Part shown: in pieces, positions 19,101 to 27,848 of the stretch | Position numbering within the stretch: position 1 is the stretch's first letter | How the letters are laid out: each line of letters opens with the position of its first letter | DNA from: Conus ventricosus | Lineage: Eukaryota; Mollusca; Gastropoda; Neogastropoda; Conidae | Reading direction: 5' to 3' | Assembly (NCBI GenBank): GCA_018398815.1 | Contig: CM031603.1 | Coordinates: 2,691,812-2,724,311 of the forward strand | DNA: 32,500 nucleotides | Translations under genes and position numbers: made by a program | The notes under the pieces: generated by a model | The model's input: only the letters and a program-made list of their open reading frames with translations | Told to the model about the DNA's origin: nothing | Database searches by the model: none

Positions 19101-20311
19101 TGGGTGAACAGACAGGCACTGGCATGTCTGAACTGAGTGAACCATGTCCTACAGTACATCTGGGTTAACAGACAGGCACTGGCATGTCTGAACTGAGTGA
19201 ACCATGTCCTACAGTAGATCTGGGTGAACAGACAGGCACTGCATGTCTGAACTGAGTGAACCATGTCCTGCAGTACATCTGGGTGAACAGACATCCACTG
19301 GCCTGTCTGAACTGAGTGAACCATGTCCTACAGTACATCTGGGTTAACAGACAGGCACTGGCATGTCTGAACTGAGTGAACCATGTCCTGCAGTACATCT
19401 GGGTGAACAGACATCCACTGGCCTGTCTGAACTGAGTGAACCATGTCCTACAGTAGATCTGGGTGAACAGACAGGCACTGGCATGTCTGAACTGAGTGAA
19501 CCATGTCCTACAGTACATCTGGGTTAACAGACAGGCATTGGCCTGTCTGAACTGAGTGAACCATGTCCTGCAGTACATCTGGGTGAACAGACAGGCACTG
19601 GCCTGTCTGAACTGAGTGAACCATGTCCTGCAGTACATCTGGGTGAACAGACAGGCACTGGCCTGTCTGAACTGAGTGAACCATGTCCTGCAGTAGATCT
19701 GGGTTAACAGACAGGCACTGGCATGTCTGAACTGAGTGAACCATGTCCTACAGTAGATCTGGGTGAACAGACAGGCACTGGCATGTCTGAACTGAGTGAA
19801 CCATGTCCTGCAGTACATCTGGGTGAACAGACATCCACTGGCCTGTCTGAACTGAGTGAACCATGTCCTGCAGTACATGTGGGTGAACAGACATCCACTG
19901 GCATGTCTGAACTGAGTGAACCATGTCCTGCAGTAGATCTGGGTGAACAGACAGGCACTGGCATGTCTGAACTGAGTGAACCATGTCCTGCAGTAGATCT
20001 GGGTGAACAGACAGGCACTGGCATGTCTGAACTGAGTGAACCATGTCCTGCAGTACATCTGGGTGAACAGACAGGCACTGGCATGTCTGAACTGAGTGAA
20101 CCATGTCCTGCAGTACATCTGGGTGAACAGACAGGCACTGGCATGTCTGAACTGAGTGAACCATGTCCTGCAGTACATCTGGGTGAACAGACAGGCACTG
20201 GCATTCTGAACTGAGTGAACCATGTCCTACAGTAGATCTGGTGAACAACAGGCACTGCCTGTCTGAATGAGTGAACCATGCCTGCAGTACATCTGGGTGA
20301 ACAGACAGGCA
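16155..20311. repeat. 60-bp satellite, about 69 copies, with linked variants and higher-order pattern
   Basis: The unit runs AACCATGTCC, TACAGTAGAT or TGCAGTACAT, CTGGGTGAAC, AGACATCCAC or AGACAGGCAC, TGGCCTGTCT or TGGCATGTCT, GAACTGAGTG. From 16,381 to about 18,600 the period is exactly 60 without an indel; single-base losses occur near 18,617 and 19,241, and more disorder near 20,200-20,310. At the left edge some copies lack AACTGAGTG (51 bp). TCCAC travels with GGCCTG and GGCAC with GGCATG, with few recombinants. Open frames of hundreds of codons exist on both strands only because 60 is divisible by three and the unit lacks stops in those frames. Confidence 0.97.
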
Positions 20312-20373
20312 CTGAAGCAGGACTGGCGCTTCTTTCCTGGGATTAGTTTTCCTGTGAGGCTCCTCATACTCAC

Positions 20374-20426
20374 CAGGCTGTGATGTCATTTGTAGAGGTG
20401 GCTGATCTGGCTGTTTTCCATCATTT
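20374..20426 (-). CDS. Candidate 53-bp internal exon next to the satellite
   Basis: Read on the minus strand, the segment is preceded by a pyrimidine tract and acceptor (CCCCCTCTTTAG) and followed by a consensus donor (GTGAGTATG). Only one frame is open across it, encoding a Pro/Gln-rich peptide (NDGKQPDQPPLQMTSQP). That frame needs one base to complete a codon, which is what the two-base overhang of the RS-rich exon at 23,878-23,969 leaves, so the two could be consecutive exons of one minus-strand gene with a 3.5-kb intron. The product is not recognised and no transcript supports it; GTGAGT plus a pyrimidine tract arises by chance often enough to keep confidence low. Confidence 0.35.
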
Positions 20427-20564
20427 CTAAAGAGGGGGATCATTACAACTGCTCTATCATTGTTGAGATACTGTGTATATATATATATTTTTTGTTTTTT
20501 CAACATAAATCTTGCTGCTGGTCATTTGTGTGATCGATTTCAGGCATTAAGGGGAGGGGGTGGG

Positions 20565-20625
20565 GGGGAAAGAGAGACAGACAGAGGAAGAGAGAGAAAG
20601 AGAGAGAGAATGTATGAACATGTGA

Positions 20626-20694
<69 letters not shown>

Positions 20695-20708
20695 TGCGCG
20701 CGCGCACG
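20565..20708. repeat. GA-rich tract followed by long (TG)n and CG-alternating tract
   Basis: A purine-rich GAGAGA tract (about 20,567-20,610) is followed by about 30 TG dinucleotides and then GCGCGTGCGCGCGCGCACGC. Alternating purine-pyrimidine DNA of this kind can adopt Z-form. ORFs across it are simple-repeat artefacts. From 20,709 to about 20,997 nothing is recognised. Confidence 0.95.
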
Positions 20709-20997
20709 CTGGAAGGGTAGAAACAGTGGGAGCTGGGGGAGGAACTGGGGTCATCCAAACCTGACATAAAGAAAATGAAAACGGAAATTACAATGGACTG
20801 AGACAGTTCTATTAATATTGACTGGAATGATCATGATGCACTTGAGCATTGTCTGGATGTGAATTAGTGCTGGGGGAAATTTAACATTTATACAAAACCG
20901 TGTAAAGGAAGAGACACACTTGTATCTTTTCTGTATTTCATACCTAGAAAGAGAGTCCTGCACCCTTTATCTACTTATGAATCAAAACAGTTTCTGC

Positions 20998-21330
20998 TGG
21001 AGGCCCCTAGCGAGACCGTCTAGGACAGTGTCTTTCAGGTGGCAGTTTACGTTGGTCCTGAATGTTTCCACAGACTCAGCGTTTACGATGCACTGTGGCA
21101 GCTGGTCCCATTCCTGAATGGTGAGTGGCAGGAACGAAAAATGCCTGTATCTGTTGGCACCCTGGATGAGATATATATTGTGACTGCTGGTTATGTCCTC
21201 TGCAGTTACGCTCTGGAAGGGGTTTCACCTTGGTTTTGTCGACTCGAGCCAGGTCATGATGTATTTTATACAGCATGGCAAGTCATGTTTGCCTGTCTTC
21301 GGCGCTGCAGAGATGGCCTGGCTGTCTCGT
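20998..21330 (-). mobile_element. C-terminal fragment of a non-LTR retrotransposon ORF2
   Basis: On the minus strand, patches match the region after the reverse transcriptase domain in CR1/Jockey-like LINEs: YKIHHDLARVD (about 21,240-21,275), a linker ending in FFVPAT, then, after a one-base frameshift near 21,120, IQEWDQLPQCIVNAESVETF, the equivalent of the family's W(N/D)xLP...V...S...F block, ending near 21,000. No polymerase motifs are present, so it is a dead 5'-truncated copy. Confidence 0.6.
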
Positions 21331-21744
21331 TTCTGTCTGTCTGTATTCTTCAATGTTCAGACTATTGTATGAAACAAGTAAATTCAAAAGCATGTTGTTG
21401 TTGCTGCTGTTGTGGTTGTTGTTTTGTGCTGTTATTGCTGTCCGTGAACGATACTCTCTTCATCAAATATGCAACTTTAAGTGAACTTAAGATTTAAATC
21501 AAATGGGAGATTATTACTTAACTTGGCCTCAAAATGTCATCAAAATAAGCTCTCTTTCACAGTGAATTTAACTAAGCTGGGTTTTGCCTTCCACTTTCAC
21601 GATCGTCACAGAAAGTCACAGGAGTGAGTGAGTGAGTGAGTGAGTTAATTAATTTAGAGTCTGTTCACACTTGGTGATATTAGACTTTAAAAAAAAAAAA
21701 AACGGAAGCAAGGGGAAGGGAAGCGTTTACAAAAATCTATTAAT
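21331..21744. other. Non-coding stretch with simple repeats
   Basis: It holds a TTG/CTG-rich trinucleotide tract (about 21,390-21,430), a (GAGT)n microsatellite (21,622-21,646) and an A-run (about 21,688-21,702). The last two lie just downstream of the minus-strand LINE at 21,745 and may be its 3' tail. No gene is recognised. Confidence 0.6.
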
Positions 21745-22745
21745 TTAATGCAAGGAAAGCACTTTTGCTATTTGCATGATTTCTGGTTTGTGGGTTATTG
21801 TTCTGATAGAATCGTGTATAGTCACATCCACGTTCGATTCTTTATACAATGAAGCTAATATTGAACAATGAAAAAGAATATGGTCCACTGATAGAAGATT
21901 TGAAGAATCACATGCTACTCTTTCGGAAAACTTGGTTTTCCTCGAATTGAGTCGAAGCTTGTTAATGTATATATTAACCCTCAAACGACCAAGCTATTTT
22001 ACCTACGAAAATGACCAAGTCCGTTTGGACCCCAGTAGATTTTCTGCTGAAATACTAACTTTACTGAGTCAGTTTTTCCTTAAATTATAGTTTATATTGC
22101 TTATTTCAAATTTGACAAATATTATCTAATATTCAAATGTAATTATGGTTTCCAAAAAAAAGAAAATTGTGGACCAAAAAAGTGAGTGATTTATCTCCCT
22201 TTGAGTCTTTCTTATAGAACAATGTATTTTCTTTCTTTCATAAAACAAGAAATAATAAATAAAGAACCTAAAACTAGTTGAACTAGTAGTTCTATTGTCC
22301 ATGGTTTACTGTAACACAATACGAAACATTCAGTAGATGTGAAAAGTTTGATCAAATTGAAGACAGTAACATCATAATATCATGATAAAGTATCATTTCT
22401 TGCTGGGGTCCATTTGGACCCCAAAGAAATTTTCACAGTTGTCATACCCTTATGCAGATTTTTGCAAAAATGCGTGTGAAGTTTAAAGCTCTAGACATAG
22501 ATTGACAAATTCATGGCAGGAAACTTTTTCTTACAAAAATCTCAAAAACGGCACATAAAAATATGCTGCTGGGGTTCAAACGGACCCCACTTGGTCATTT
22601 GAGGGTTAAAGATGACAAATTCGTGGACATAATAAGATTTCATACTTCTCTGGAAAAAGCTGGAGATAACTCTGTTCACGCATTTTTCTAATAGCGAATT
22701 AATTTCTTGAACGTCAAGTTTTAAATTACTCTCACTAGTCTCACA
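21745..22745 (-). mobile_element. LINE ORF2 tail split by a piggyBac-type insertion
   Basis: Two minus-strand open stretches, about 22,606-22,745 and 21,745-21,977, form one reading frame once the TTAA-flanked element between them is set aside. The downstream part (KLRLNSRKTKFSERV, then DHILFHCSI) resembles the Cys/His region at the C-terminus of Jockey-like LINE ORF2 proteins that carry an RNase H-like tail. The upstream part is open for about 45 codons (LEKCVNRVISSFFQRS). The frame ends at 21,745. A TGA near 22,750 breaks it upstream. The fragment is dead but dates the MITE as younger than the LINE. Confidence 0.6.
21974..22609. mobile_element. piggyBac-type MITE, 628 bp, flanked by TTAA
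   Basis: TTAA at 21,974-21,977 and TTAA at 22,606-22,609 flank 628 bp with terminal inverted repeats CCCTCAAACGACCAAG (21,978-21,993) and, reversed, CCCTCAAATGACCAAG (22,590-22,605), with one mismatch. TTAA duplication and a CCCT terminus are the hallmarks of piggyBac elements. No transposase ORF is present, so it is non-autonomous. Inside, a palindromic GGGGTCC-4 bp-GGACCCC motif recurs at 22,405-22,422, in variant form at 22,571-22,588, and as a half at 22,019-22,033. AATGACCAAG also recurs subterminally on the left. Confidence 0.9.
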
Positions 22746-22777
22746 CTCTCAGGTGTTTTTCTTAACTCATTGCCGCC

Positions 22778-22846
22778 TCGTCGATCACCTGGCGGGCGAG
22801 GGTTGAGTGCTTCGCACAGACACGTCACCCGCCAGGTGATCGATGA
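22778..22846. repeat. 19-bp inverted repeat with 31-bp loop
   Basis: Arms 22,778-22,796 and 22,828-22,846 (core CGATCACCTGGCGGG / CCCGCCAGGTGATCG) match except for one position. It lies 12 bp after another TTAA (22,762-22,765). It may mark one end of a second TTAA-type element, but no opposite end is seen in the window. Confidence 0.8.
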
Positions 22847-23159
22847 TTTACTCGAATTTTCGCATGCAGCTGTGCGGTCTAAGGGAAACAATCATGGTAT
22901 CTACAGAAAGCTGAGGATCTCCTCCATTATGTGGTACTCTCCCTTGGTGTACATCACGCGTTTGATTCTACTTTTTTCGCTCATATTATGGGATAGCTGG
23001 AGATAACTCTGGCTGTTCATCATGTTGTCGGCACCGAAGCGTCAGCAAGTCATAGCGAACAGAAACATCTTATTTCAAGAAGTAATTAAAAGAAATATTC
23101 CCCCACTATTAGATTGTTCGTCTATGTATTTGTCTGACTTTATTCAAGTTTAAAAGGCT
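22847..23159. other. Spacer, no gene recognised
   Basis: The only structure noted is a 17-bp perfect repeat, AGCTGGAGATAACTCTG, at 22,995-23,011, whose other copy is at 22,658-22,674 in the LINE fragment. Confidence 0.4.
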
Positions 23160-23471
23160 GTGCCAGTCTTGAATAAAAGTTACTCTGTGTTAGGTTTCCT
23201 TATGGGAGCAAAACATACCCCACTTGTTTACTGTTTATCGTTTACTATTCCCTACCTCATTTCATTTCCGATAAAAGAAATAATGGAAGAACGATCAAAT
23301 GAGTGGAACTGTTTTCCAAACTTGTTGAACTTTTCCGAACTGTTTTCCGAACTTGCCGAATCGGACAGAGAGGATATGAGTGACGATGGTGAGTTGCACA
23401 TACCCAATGATGATGAAAGTTTTGCATTTTTTCTTCAAATATGTGACAGCAGCTCTCTGTTTGAGGTTTAG
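23160..23471 (+). CDS. Hypothetical acidic ORF, unrecognised
   Basis: A 103-residue frame opens at 23,160. Its C-terminal half is acidic and serine-rich (ELAESDREDMSDDGELH), its N-terminal half hydrophobic. A second Met (EERSNEWN) at about 23,283 may be the better start, giving a 62-residue acidic protein. A consensus donor, GATGGTGAGTTG, occurs within it near 23,390, so it could instead be a first exon. Acidic N-termini of this kind occur in piggyBac-type transposases, among many others. No homology is recognised and it may not be a gene. Confidence 0.2.
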   Translation: MPVLNKSYSVLGFLMGAKHTPLVYCLSFTIPYLISFPIKEIMEERSNEWNCFPNLLNFSELFSELAESDREDMSDDGELHIPNDDESFAFFLQICDSSSLFEV

Positions 23472-23877
23472 ACCATGCACACAGCTGTGTGTGTGAAAGA
23501 TACATTGTTTTTATGTTTGCTACACACTGTGTTGACTACATTTATGATCATATTGATTTTTCATCCATACTTACGTGGAGAAAAAGTTTTTGCTGATAGT
23601 TGTTTGCCTACACTTTTCAAACTAGTGGCGAGTGAAGTGTGTAGGCTACTGAGCACAGGACTGTAGTTTTTTCTTTTTCTAAAAGTACATGATTTGAAGT
23701 TTTCAAAAATATAATATTTATTGTTGTATTCGGTTTGGTTCTGTCTGTATATTTTTTGTAAAAATACCGAAAATAGTGCGTCTCACGGTTGTGGCAGAAA
23801 GTTACGTCTGCATCGAGTTCGCACCATCTCTAGCTAATTTATCGAAAGTCACAGGACGGAACGCCAAGATCACGTAC
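23472..23877. other. AT-rich non-coding stretch
   Basis: No gene or repeat is recognised. If the minus-strand exon at 23,878-23,969 is real, this is the start of its first intron. Confidence 0.4.
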
Positions 23878-23969
23878 CTTTCCTTCTTCTTTTTACGACT
23901 GTCACGGTCCCTGTCTCTTGACCTTGATCTGGAACGGTCTGAGTGTTTCTTTTTTTCTTTGTTACCCAT
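23878..23969 (-). CDS. Candidate first coding exon of an RS-rich (splicing-factor-like) protein
   Basis: On the minus strand an ATG in good initiation context (AAACATGG) opens 30 codons of Lys/Arg/Ser/Asp-rich sequence: MGNKEKKKH, then SRSRSRDRDRDSRKKKK. A consensus donor follows (AAG/GTACGTG at 23,878/23,877), leaving two bases of a codon. N-terminal RS/RD repeats of this type are typical of nuclear pre-mRNA splicing proteins; which one cannot be told from 30 residues. The next exon could be 20,374-20,426, whose phase fits. If so, LINE fragments, the MITE and simple repeats lie in its first intron. The upstream sequence (23,970-24,150) has no TATA box; a promoter there is unproven. Confidence 0.5.
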
Positions 23970-24509
23970 GTTTAATGCTTATGTCCACATGTATGCACGA
24001 TAGACGTCGAGCACAACAAACAGCAAGAGAGTAATTCGGAAATATGTTGGAGTGATCTGTCCCTACTTCCGCTAAATTTCGTCTTTTTGCTCGCCCTTTC
24101 TTCCCTGCCCTCATCTCCCTCCATAAATGTCCTGCTTCGCCGTTTTAATTGCTTGTTTTCATATTATAACACAAAATACACTTTACAAACAAATGTCTTA
24201 AAAGCGTAGACCAGGTCCGCTCCATCTTTTCTCTTCCTCTTCTCATCAAAGTTAAGAACAGGAAAATATACAAAGCGCAACTTCGCATCGTTGAAATAAG
24301 CTTGTCTAAGAAATCCGATGACTCGCACAGCATCTGCAAACAAGATAGTGTATTTCACAGAAGGTAGAAGGAAACTACAAAAAGAGCTCGGCAACAGTCT
24401 CCAGAGAAAACTTAAAACTCTCTTAATCACAAGGTCTTCAGGGATAAAGATCCTCAATCAATCAAGAGGGTGAGCCCATATACGTCTTATTCCATCACAG
24501 CGGATCCAT
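23970..24509. other. Possible promoter side of the RS-exon gene, otherwise unassigned
   Basis: Several short open stretches exist on both strands between 24,145 and 24,470, one on the plus strand being basic (EGRRKLQKELGNSLQRKL near 24,360-24,415), but none is recognised. It may contain the upstream region of the exon at 23,969. Confidence 0.3.
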
Positions 24510-25260
24510 TATCAGGTATCAGGTATCAGGTATGGGCCCTAAGCCTCGCGACTTATTATGGGCTCCCTCACTTGCTTCCAGTCGTTGGCAAATGTGGTCT
24601 ATTTTGTGCACCAATGTCTGCTTGAAAATTTTTTCTCTATTTTGTCTTTGAAATCATCCAAGCTGGTACTCAGGACTATATCATCGCTAAGCCTATTCCA
24701 GTCTTGAAAGACTCTTCTAGAGAAATGATACTTTCTGCAATCTTTTATTCCATTTAATTTTTTTAACTTAAAGGTGTGTCCACGTGTTCTGTTTCCTTTA
24801 TTAAAGGTCACTCATTCATTTATGTCAATATTGTCCTTTCCTTTGATAAGTCTGTACATCTGAATCAGGTCCCCTCTTCTTCGTCGGTAGCTTAGTGAAA
24901 ACAAGTTCAAATGTTTCAATCTGTCTTCGTATGTTAAGTCCTTTATGTGTGACACTAGCTTTGTCGCTCTTCTCTGAACTGCCTCTAGGGTTGTTATATG
25001 TTTCTTTAACCATGGTGCCCAGATTATTTGTGCATATTCCAATATTGGTCTGACCATTGTTGCATATAATTTTCTAAACATACCCTCATCCATATATGAA
25101 AAAGATCTTCTTATCAGTCCAACCATCATGTTTGCTTTTTGGGCAATGTTTTATATATGGGTATCAAACTTTAGGTCCGAATTGAATGTCACACCAATGT
25201 CCTTTTCAGCATCAGTCTCTGCCACATCAACCAAGTCACCTTTATTATCTCTCATTAGGA
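24510..25260 (-). mobile_element. CR1/L2-like LINE, 3' part of ORF2 with 3' short tandem tail
   Basis: One minus-strand frame reads from about 25,260 to 24,599 with only two stops, a TAA near 25,137 and a TGA at 24,812-24,814. It carries typical reverse transcriptase thumb/C-terminal blocks: DAEKDIGVTFNSDLKFDTHI, RKLYATMVRPILEYAQIIW, LEAVQRRATKLV, YRRRRGDLIQMYRLIKG, TRGHTFKLKK and FSRRVFQDWNRL. Downstream of the end of the frame the element closes with three 7-bp repeats (ACCTGAT on the minus strand, 24,511-24,531), the kind of 3' microsatellite tail known from CR1/L2 LINEs. It is 5'-truncated and inactive. Confidence 0.85.
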
Positions 25261-25499
25261 AAAATCCAAGCCAGGGTATACCCATGGGGGCGCTTCCATG
25301 GAGATTCTGTTGTGTCACATTCAGTGTATCATTTTTCCTGTATGCCTTGTGGCCCACTCTGGGGAAAGTCCCAGTGACTGTGAGGAAAGACCCACTAACC
25401 ACAGGAAAAATCCTGTTGACAGAGGAGAAGAGCAACGCGTTTCGCGCACGACACTATCTGCCTCATCTGACCAAAGAAACAAACAAAACACAACTAGGC
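25261..25499. other. Junction between two opposed LINE fragments
   Basis: Open short frames exist on both strands but none is recognised. Since the minus LINE ends its homology near 25,260 and the plus LINE begins near 25,500, this is either divergent LINE sequence or older spacer. Confidence 0.3.
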
Positions 25500-25960
25500 T
25501 ATGCTGCAAGAAGATCTCGAGAAGCTGGAGGCATGGGAAGATAGCTGGGACATGAGCTTCCATCCTGGTAACTGTCAAGTTCTGTAAGCAACCAAGCAAA
25601 CGAAGACGAACAACAAAACATACATTTGTCATGGCCAACCACTTCAGGGGTTCACTACCATCACATCTTGGCATCAGCCTGTCAGGTAATATGTCTGGGG
25701 AGCCCTATCTCCATTCCGTCACCAACAGAACAAGCAGAACCCTGGGTTTCCGTAGGAGGATTCTGGATAATGCAAAGGGAGTAAACGACAGAGCCTGAGA
25801 GCCTTTCTTGGACCAGTACTATTATGCTTGCTCCGTTTGGGCCTCCACAGTGACAAGCATATCAAGAGATTGGAGGCTGTCCAACATTGGGCCGTGAGAT
25901 CGGTGTGCAAGAAATACAGGAGCGCCTACAGTGTGCGAAATATACCGTCTAGCTTGTAAT
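25500..25960 (+). mobile_element. Non-LTR retrotransposon reverse transcriptase fragment, plus strand
   Basis: Patches in changing frames match the RT C-terminal region of a LINE: LQEDLEKLEAWEDSWDMSF followed by HPGNCQVL (25,503-25,585), then SRTLGFRRRILDNAKG (about 25,733-25,785), and KHIKRLEAVQHWAVRSVCKK (about 25,855-25,915). The order is the family order. Stops and frameshifts make it inactive. It is a different LINE from the one at 24,510-25,260 and points the other way. Confidence 0.65.
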
Positions 25961-25995
25961 GGCCTTCACCGCTGTCTAGGGGATGAAAGACTCAC

Positions 25996-26232
25996 CTTAC
26001 AAACTTTTACCAGTTTCTTATCAAATCTATATCCATAGATACCCAATTCGCTTCGTCCCCAGATCCAGGCAAACATCGAGCCTGCTATATGAGCCCCCAA
26101 TCCTACCCTGTTCACTTCGGTAGAACATGCTATCGGAAATTCGCTCTTTTTTTCCTCAGGCAGTTTGGATTGGAATGTTTTCCCAGCAGAGGCAGTATCT
26201 GCGTTATCTGTGGAGTCATTCCAATGTAAAAT
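25996..26232 (-). CDS. Candidate 79-codon internal exon, unknown protein
   Basis: On the minus strand an acceptor (AATTGTTTTCAG) precedes 237 bp, exactly 79 codons, open in one frame, followed by a consensus donor (AAG/GTGAGTCTT). The peptide starts ILHWNDSTDNADTAS and ends GYRFDKKLVKVCK, with an aromatic and glycine-rich middle (GSMFAWIWGR). I do not recognise it. The frame also stays open beyond both splice sites, so the exon boundaries are predictions. Next to the acceptor lies the long poly-C run, which makes the upstream sequence unreliable. Confidence 0.35.
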
Positions 26233-26246
26233 CTGAAAACAATTTC

Positions 26247-26266
26247 TCCCCCCCCCCCCCTCCTCC

Positions 26267-26312
<46 letters not shown>

Positions 26313-26316
26313 ACCC
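26247..26316. repeat. Poly-C tract
   Basis: About 70 bases almost entirely C, with a TCCTCCA interruption near 26,261-26,267. Its length is not trustworthy in any sequencing technology, and the proline or glycine ORFs across it are artefacts. Confidence 0.95.
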
Positions 26317-26869
26317 CGCTTCCCAAGTTTTATGTCTTGACAGAGTGTGATGCTTTTTTGGCCTGGGAATGGCTCTATGCCGTGTCTGGGGCTGTTCTAA
26401 ATCTCCATGTATACCTGATTTGAAGACCATATAGGCCACCAGAAGTTCCACATCTAGCAGCACTTTCTATCCCGTAGGTAGCTGTCTTCTCTTCCGTTTT
26501 CTTTCGTCATATGTAAAGTAATATTCAGCATGTCGAAGGTATTCACTTAAAGAGTTTTGCAGATGACTCTTAAAATAATTTCAAGCTCTTCCATTGTTTG
26601 AAGTATCTTGGCGTTAACATGATCTACTTCTGCACCTCCTGGATGGCCGAGGGTCGTGAGACCAAGCCGTCTTGTGATGGATGTCTTACCCGCATTGGAC
26701 ACACATCTATTGTAAGTTGCAAAGTTGAAGCCTTAAGAATCACTTTTAATTCTTCGTCGACCAGATCCAGCTAGAATTCTTTTAAGTGTCTCTGCAATTA
26801 CCATTAGAGGTGTGGTCCTCTTCTTGTCAGAAATTCAGAGCTGCTTCATGAAACCATAGATCTCTGGTG
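26317..26869. other. No gene recognised; possibly older LINE sequence
   Basis: Short minus-strand open stretches occur but none can be assigned. The right end grades into the LINE fragment at 26,870. Confidence 0.3.
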
Positions 26870-27370
26870 AGGACTGTCACACGGAAGCCACATTGCCCCA
26901 TGCTTCTGGCGAGACTGGCATCCTTCTCAGTCTTGTATAGATCTCGTTCCATTCTGCTTTCATATGGAACAGTGAGTTCAGTGCGAACTCTATTCAGTCT
27001 CACTCCACTCTTTCTGATGTTCTCTACATAGTTGTCCTAGTCTGGAATGGCTGCTGTTCTCTCCTAGTCGCTCACTCCGTCCAGTGAACCATGCTTCCAA
27101 GTTCTTAGTGTCACTTCTTTTCCAAACCATTATTTGTGGCTTCTTGCTGTTTCTTGACGGGGTTTCTGGTGGCCTAGTGTTTTCTAGGCAATACAAGCTG
27201 TATGTACAATCCCTTTATGCACTTTGTTGTGCCTCCATACGTACCTTCTCTTTGGTTAGATCAGCACTATTTTGCATGAAATGAGAACGTGTTCAGCGGC
27301 TTGCTTATCCTGACAGACTGGACAAGCAAGATAATGTGAGTTCCCCCTTTTCCACCAATTTTGAATTCGA
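26870..27370 (-). mobile_element. Decayed LINE ORF2 C-terminus with Cys/His block
   Basis: On the minus strand CPVCQDKQAAEHVLISC (27,274-27,323) is the Cys-x2-Cys...His...Cys pattern found at the end of many LINE ORF2 proteins with an RNase H-like region (usual form CxC...T..H.L..C). Further downstream LTVPYESRMERDLYKTEKDA and SLARSMGQCGFRVTV (about 26,890-26,990) resemble the tail of the same kind of protein. The part between them has lost its frame. Inactive. Confidence 0.5.
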
Positions 27371-27848
27371 GGGCAAGAAGTTACATACATATCTGGGATG
27401 AAGCTGATCCTTCGAAAGGCCTTAACCATTTTTCATTCCAGTTGAGACTTCCTGCGAGTGCGGTTTCCTTTGAAGTTCCTTACCCCTATTGGCCTAACTG
27501 GGTGCCATCTGGATTCTTTTGGAATCGTCTTTTTTTATCTTCTGTATTACCGTGTTAGTCTTTGCCTTTCCCTTTTGCTTTTACACATTTCCGGGTGCTC
27601 CTTGGACACAGGCACAGTACAGACTTTAATTTTAGGATTCATGGCAGAGGAATGTCTTGACTCAGAGTACCATAGAGTTATATGCAGTTGTGCCTACCAA
27701 AGGGTTTGGTAACAGAAAGGCCTTTGACCATAAATCCACACCTTTACCACAGGGATTTTTAACACGAGCATCAGAATACGGAGTGATAGTGACACGCTGG
27801 AGTGTTCACCTGGAGCTCAGATCAGTACGAAGGAGCAGTTCCAGAGAC
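27371..27848. other. Flank of the LTR retrotransposon, no gene recognised
   Basis: The left part may be more of the decayed LINE on the minus strand. The last five bases, GAGAC (27,844-27,848), would be the target duplication of the LTR element, but its right flank is outside the window. Confidence 0.3.

Noticed and set aside
462..20311. CRISPR-like arrays (69-, 65- and 60-bp periodicity)
   Set aside because: These are head-to-tail satellites without distinct unique spacers, no cas genes are present, and the DNA is eukaryotic.
16179..20312. Open frames up to 693 codons in several frames of the 60-bp array, resembling a 20-residue repeat protein
   Set aside because: The unit is a multiple of three, so any stop-free frame stays open. 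Frames are open on both strands, single-base indels switch them, and the common variants are mostly non-synonymous in the long minus frame (Ile/Met, His/Gln, Ala/Gly), so there is no sign of protein-level selection. No signal peptide or start context is seen.
20460..20767. ORFs through the GA and TG/CG tracts
   Set aside because: They encode only simple-sequence peptides (Val-Cys, Thr-His) from microsatellite DNA.
25966..26463. 165-codon ORF with a long glycine run, and its opposite-strand proline ORF
   Set aside because: The run comes from the poly-C tract, whose length is unreliable. Only the 25,996-26,232 part is kept, as a candidate exon.
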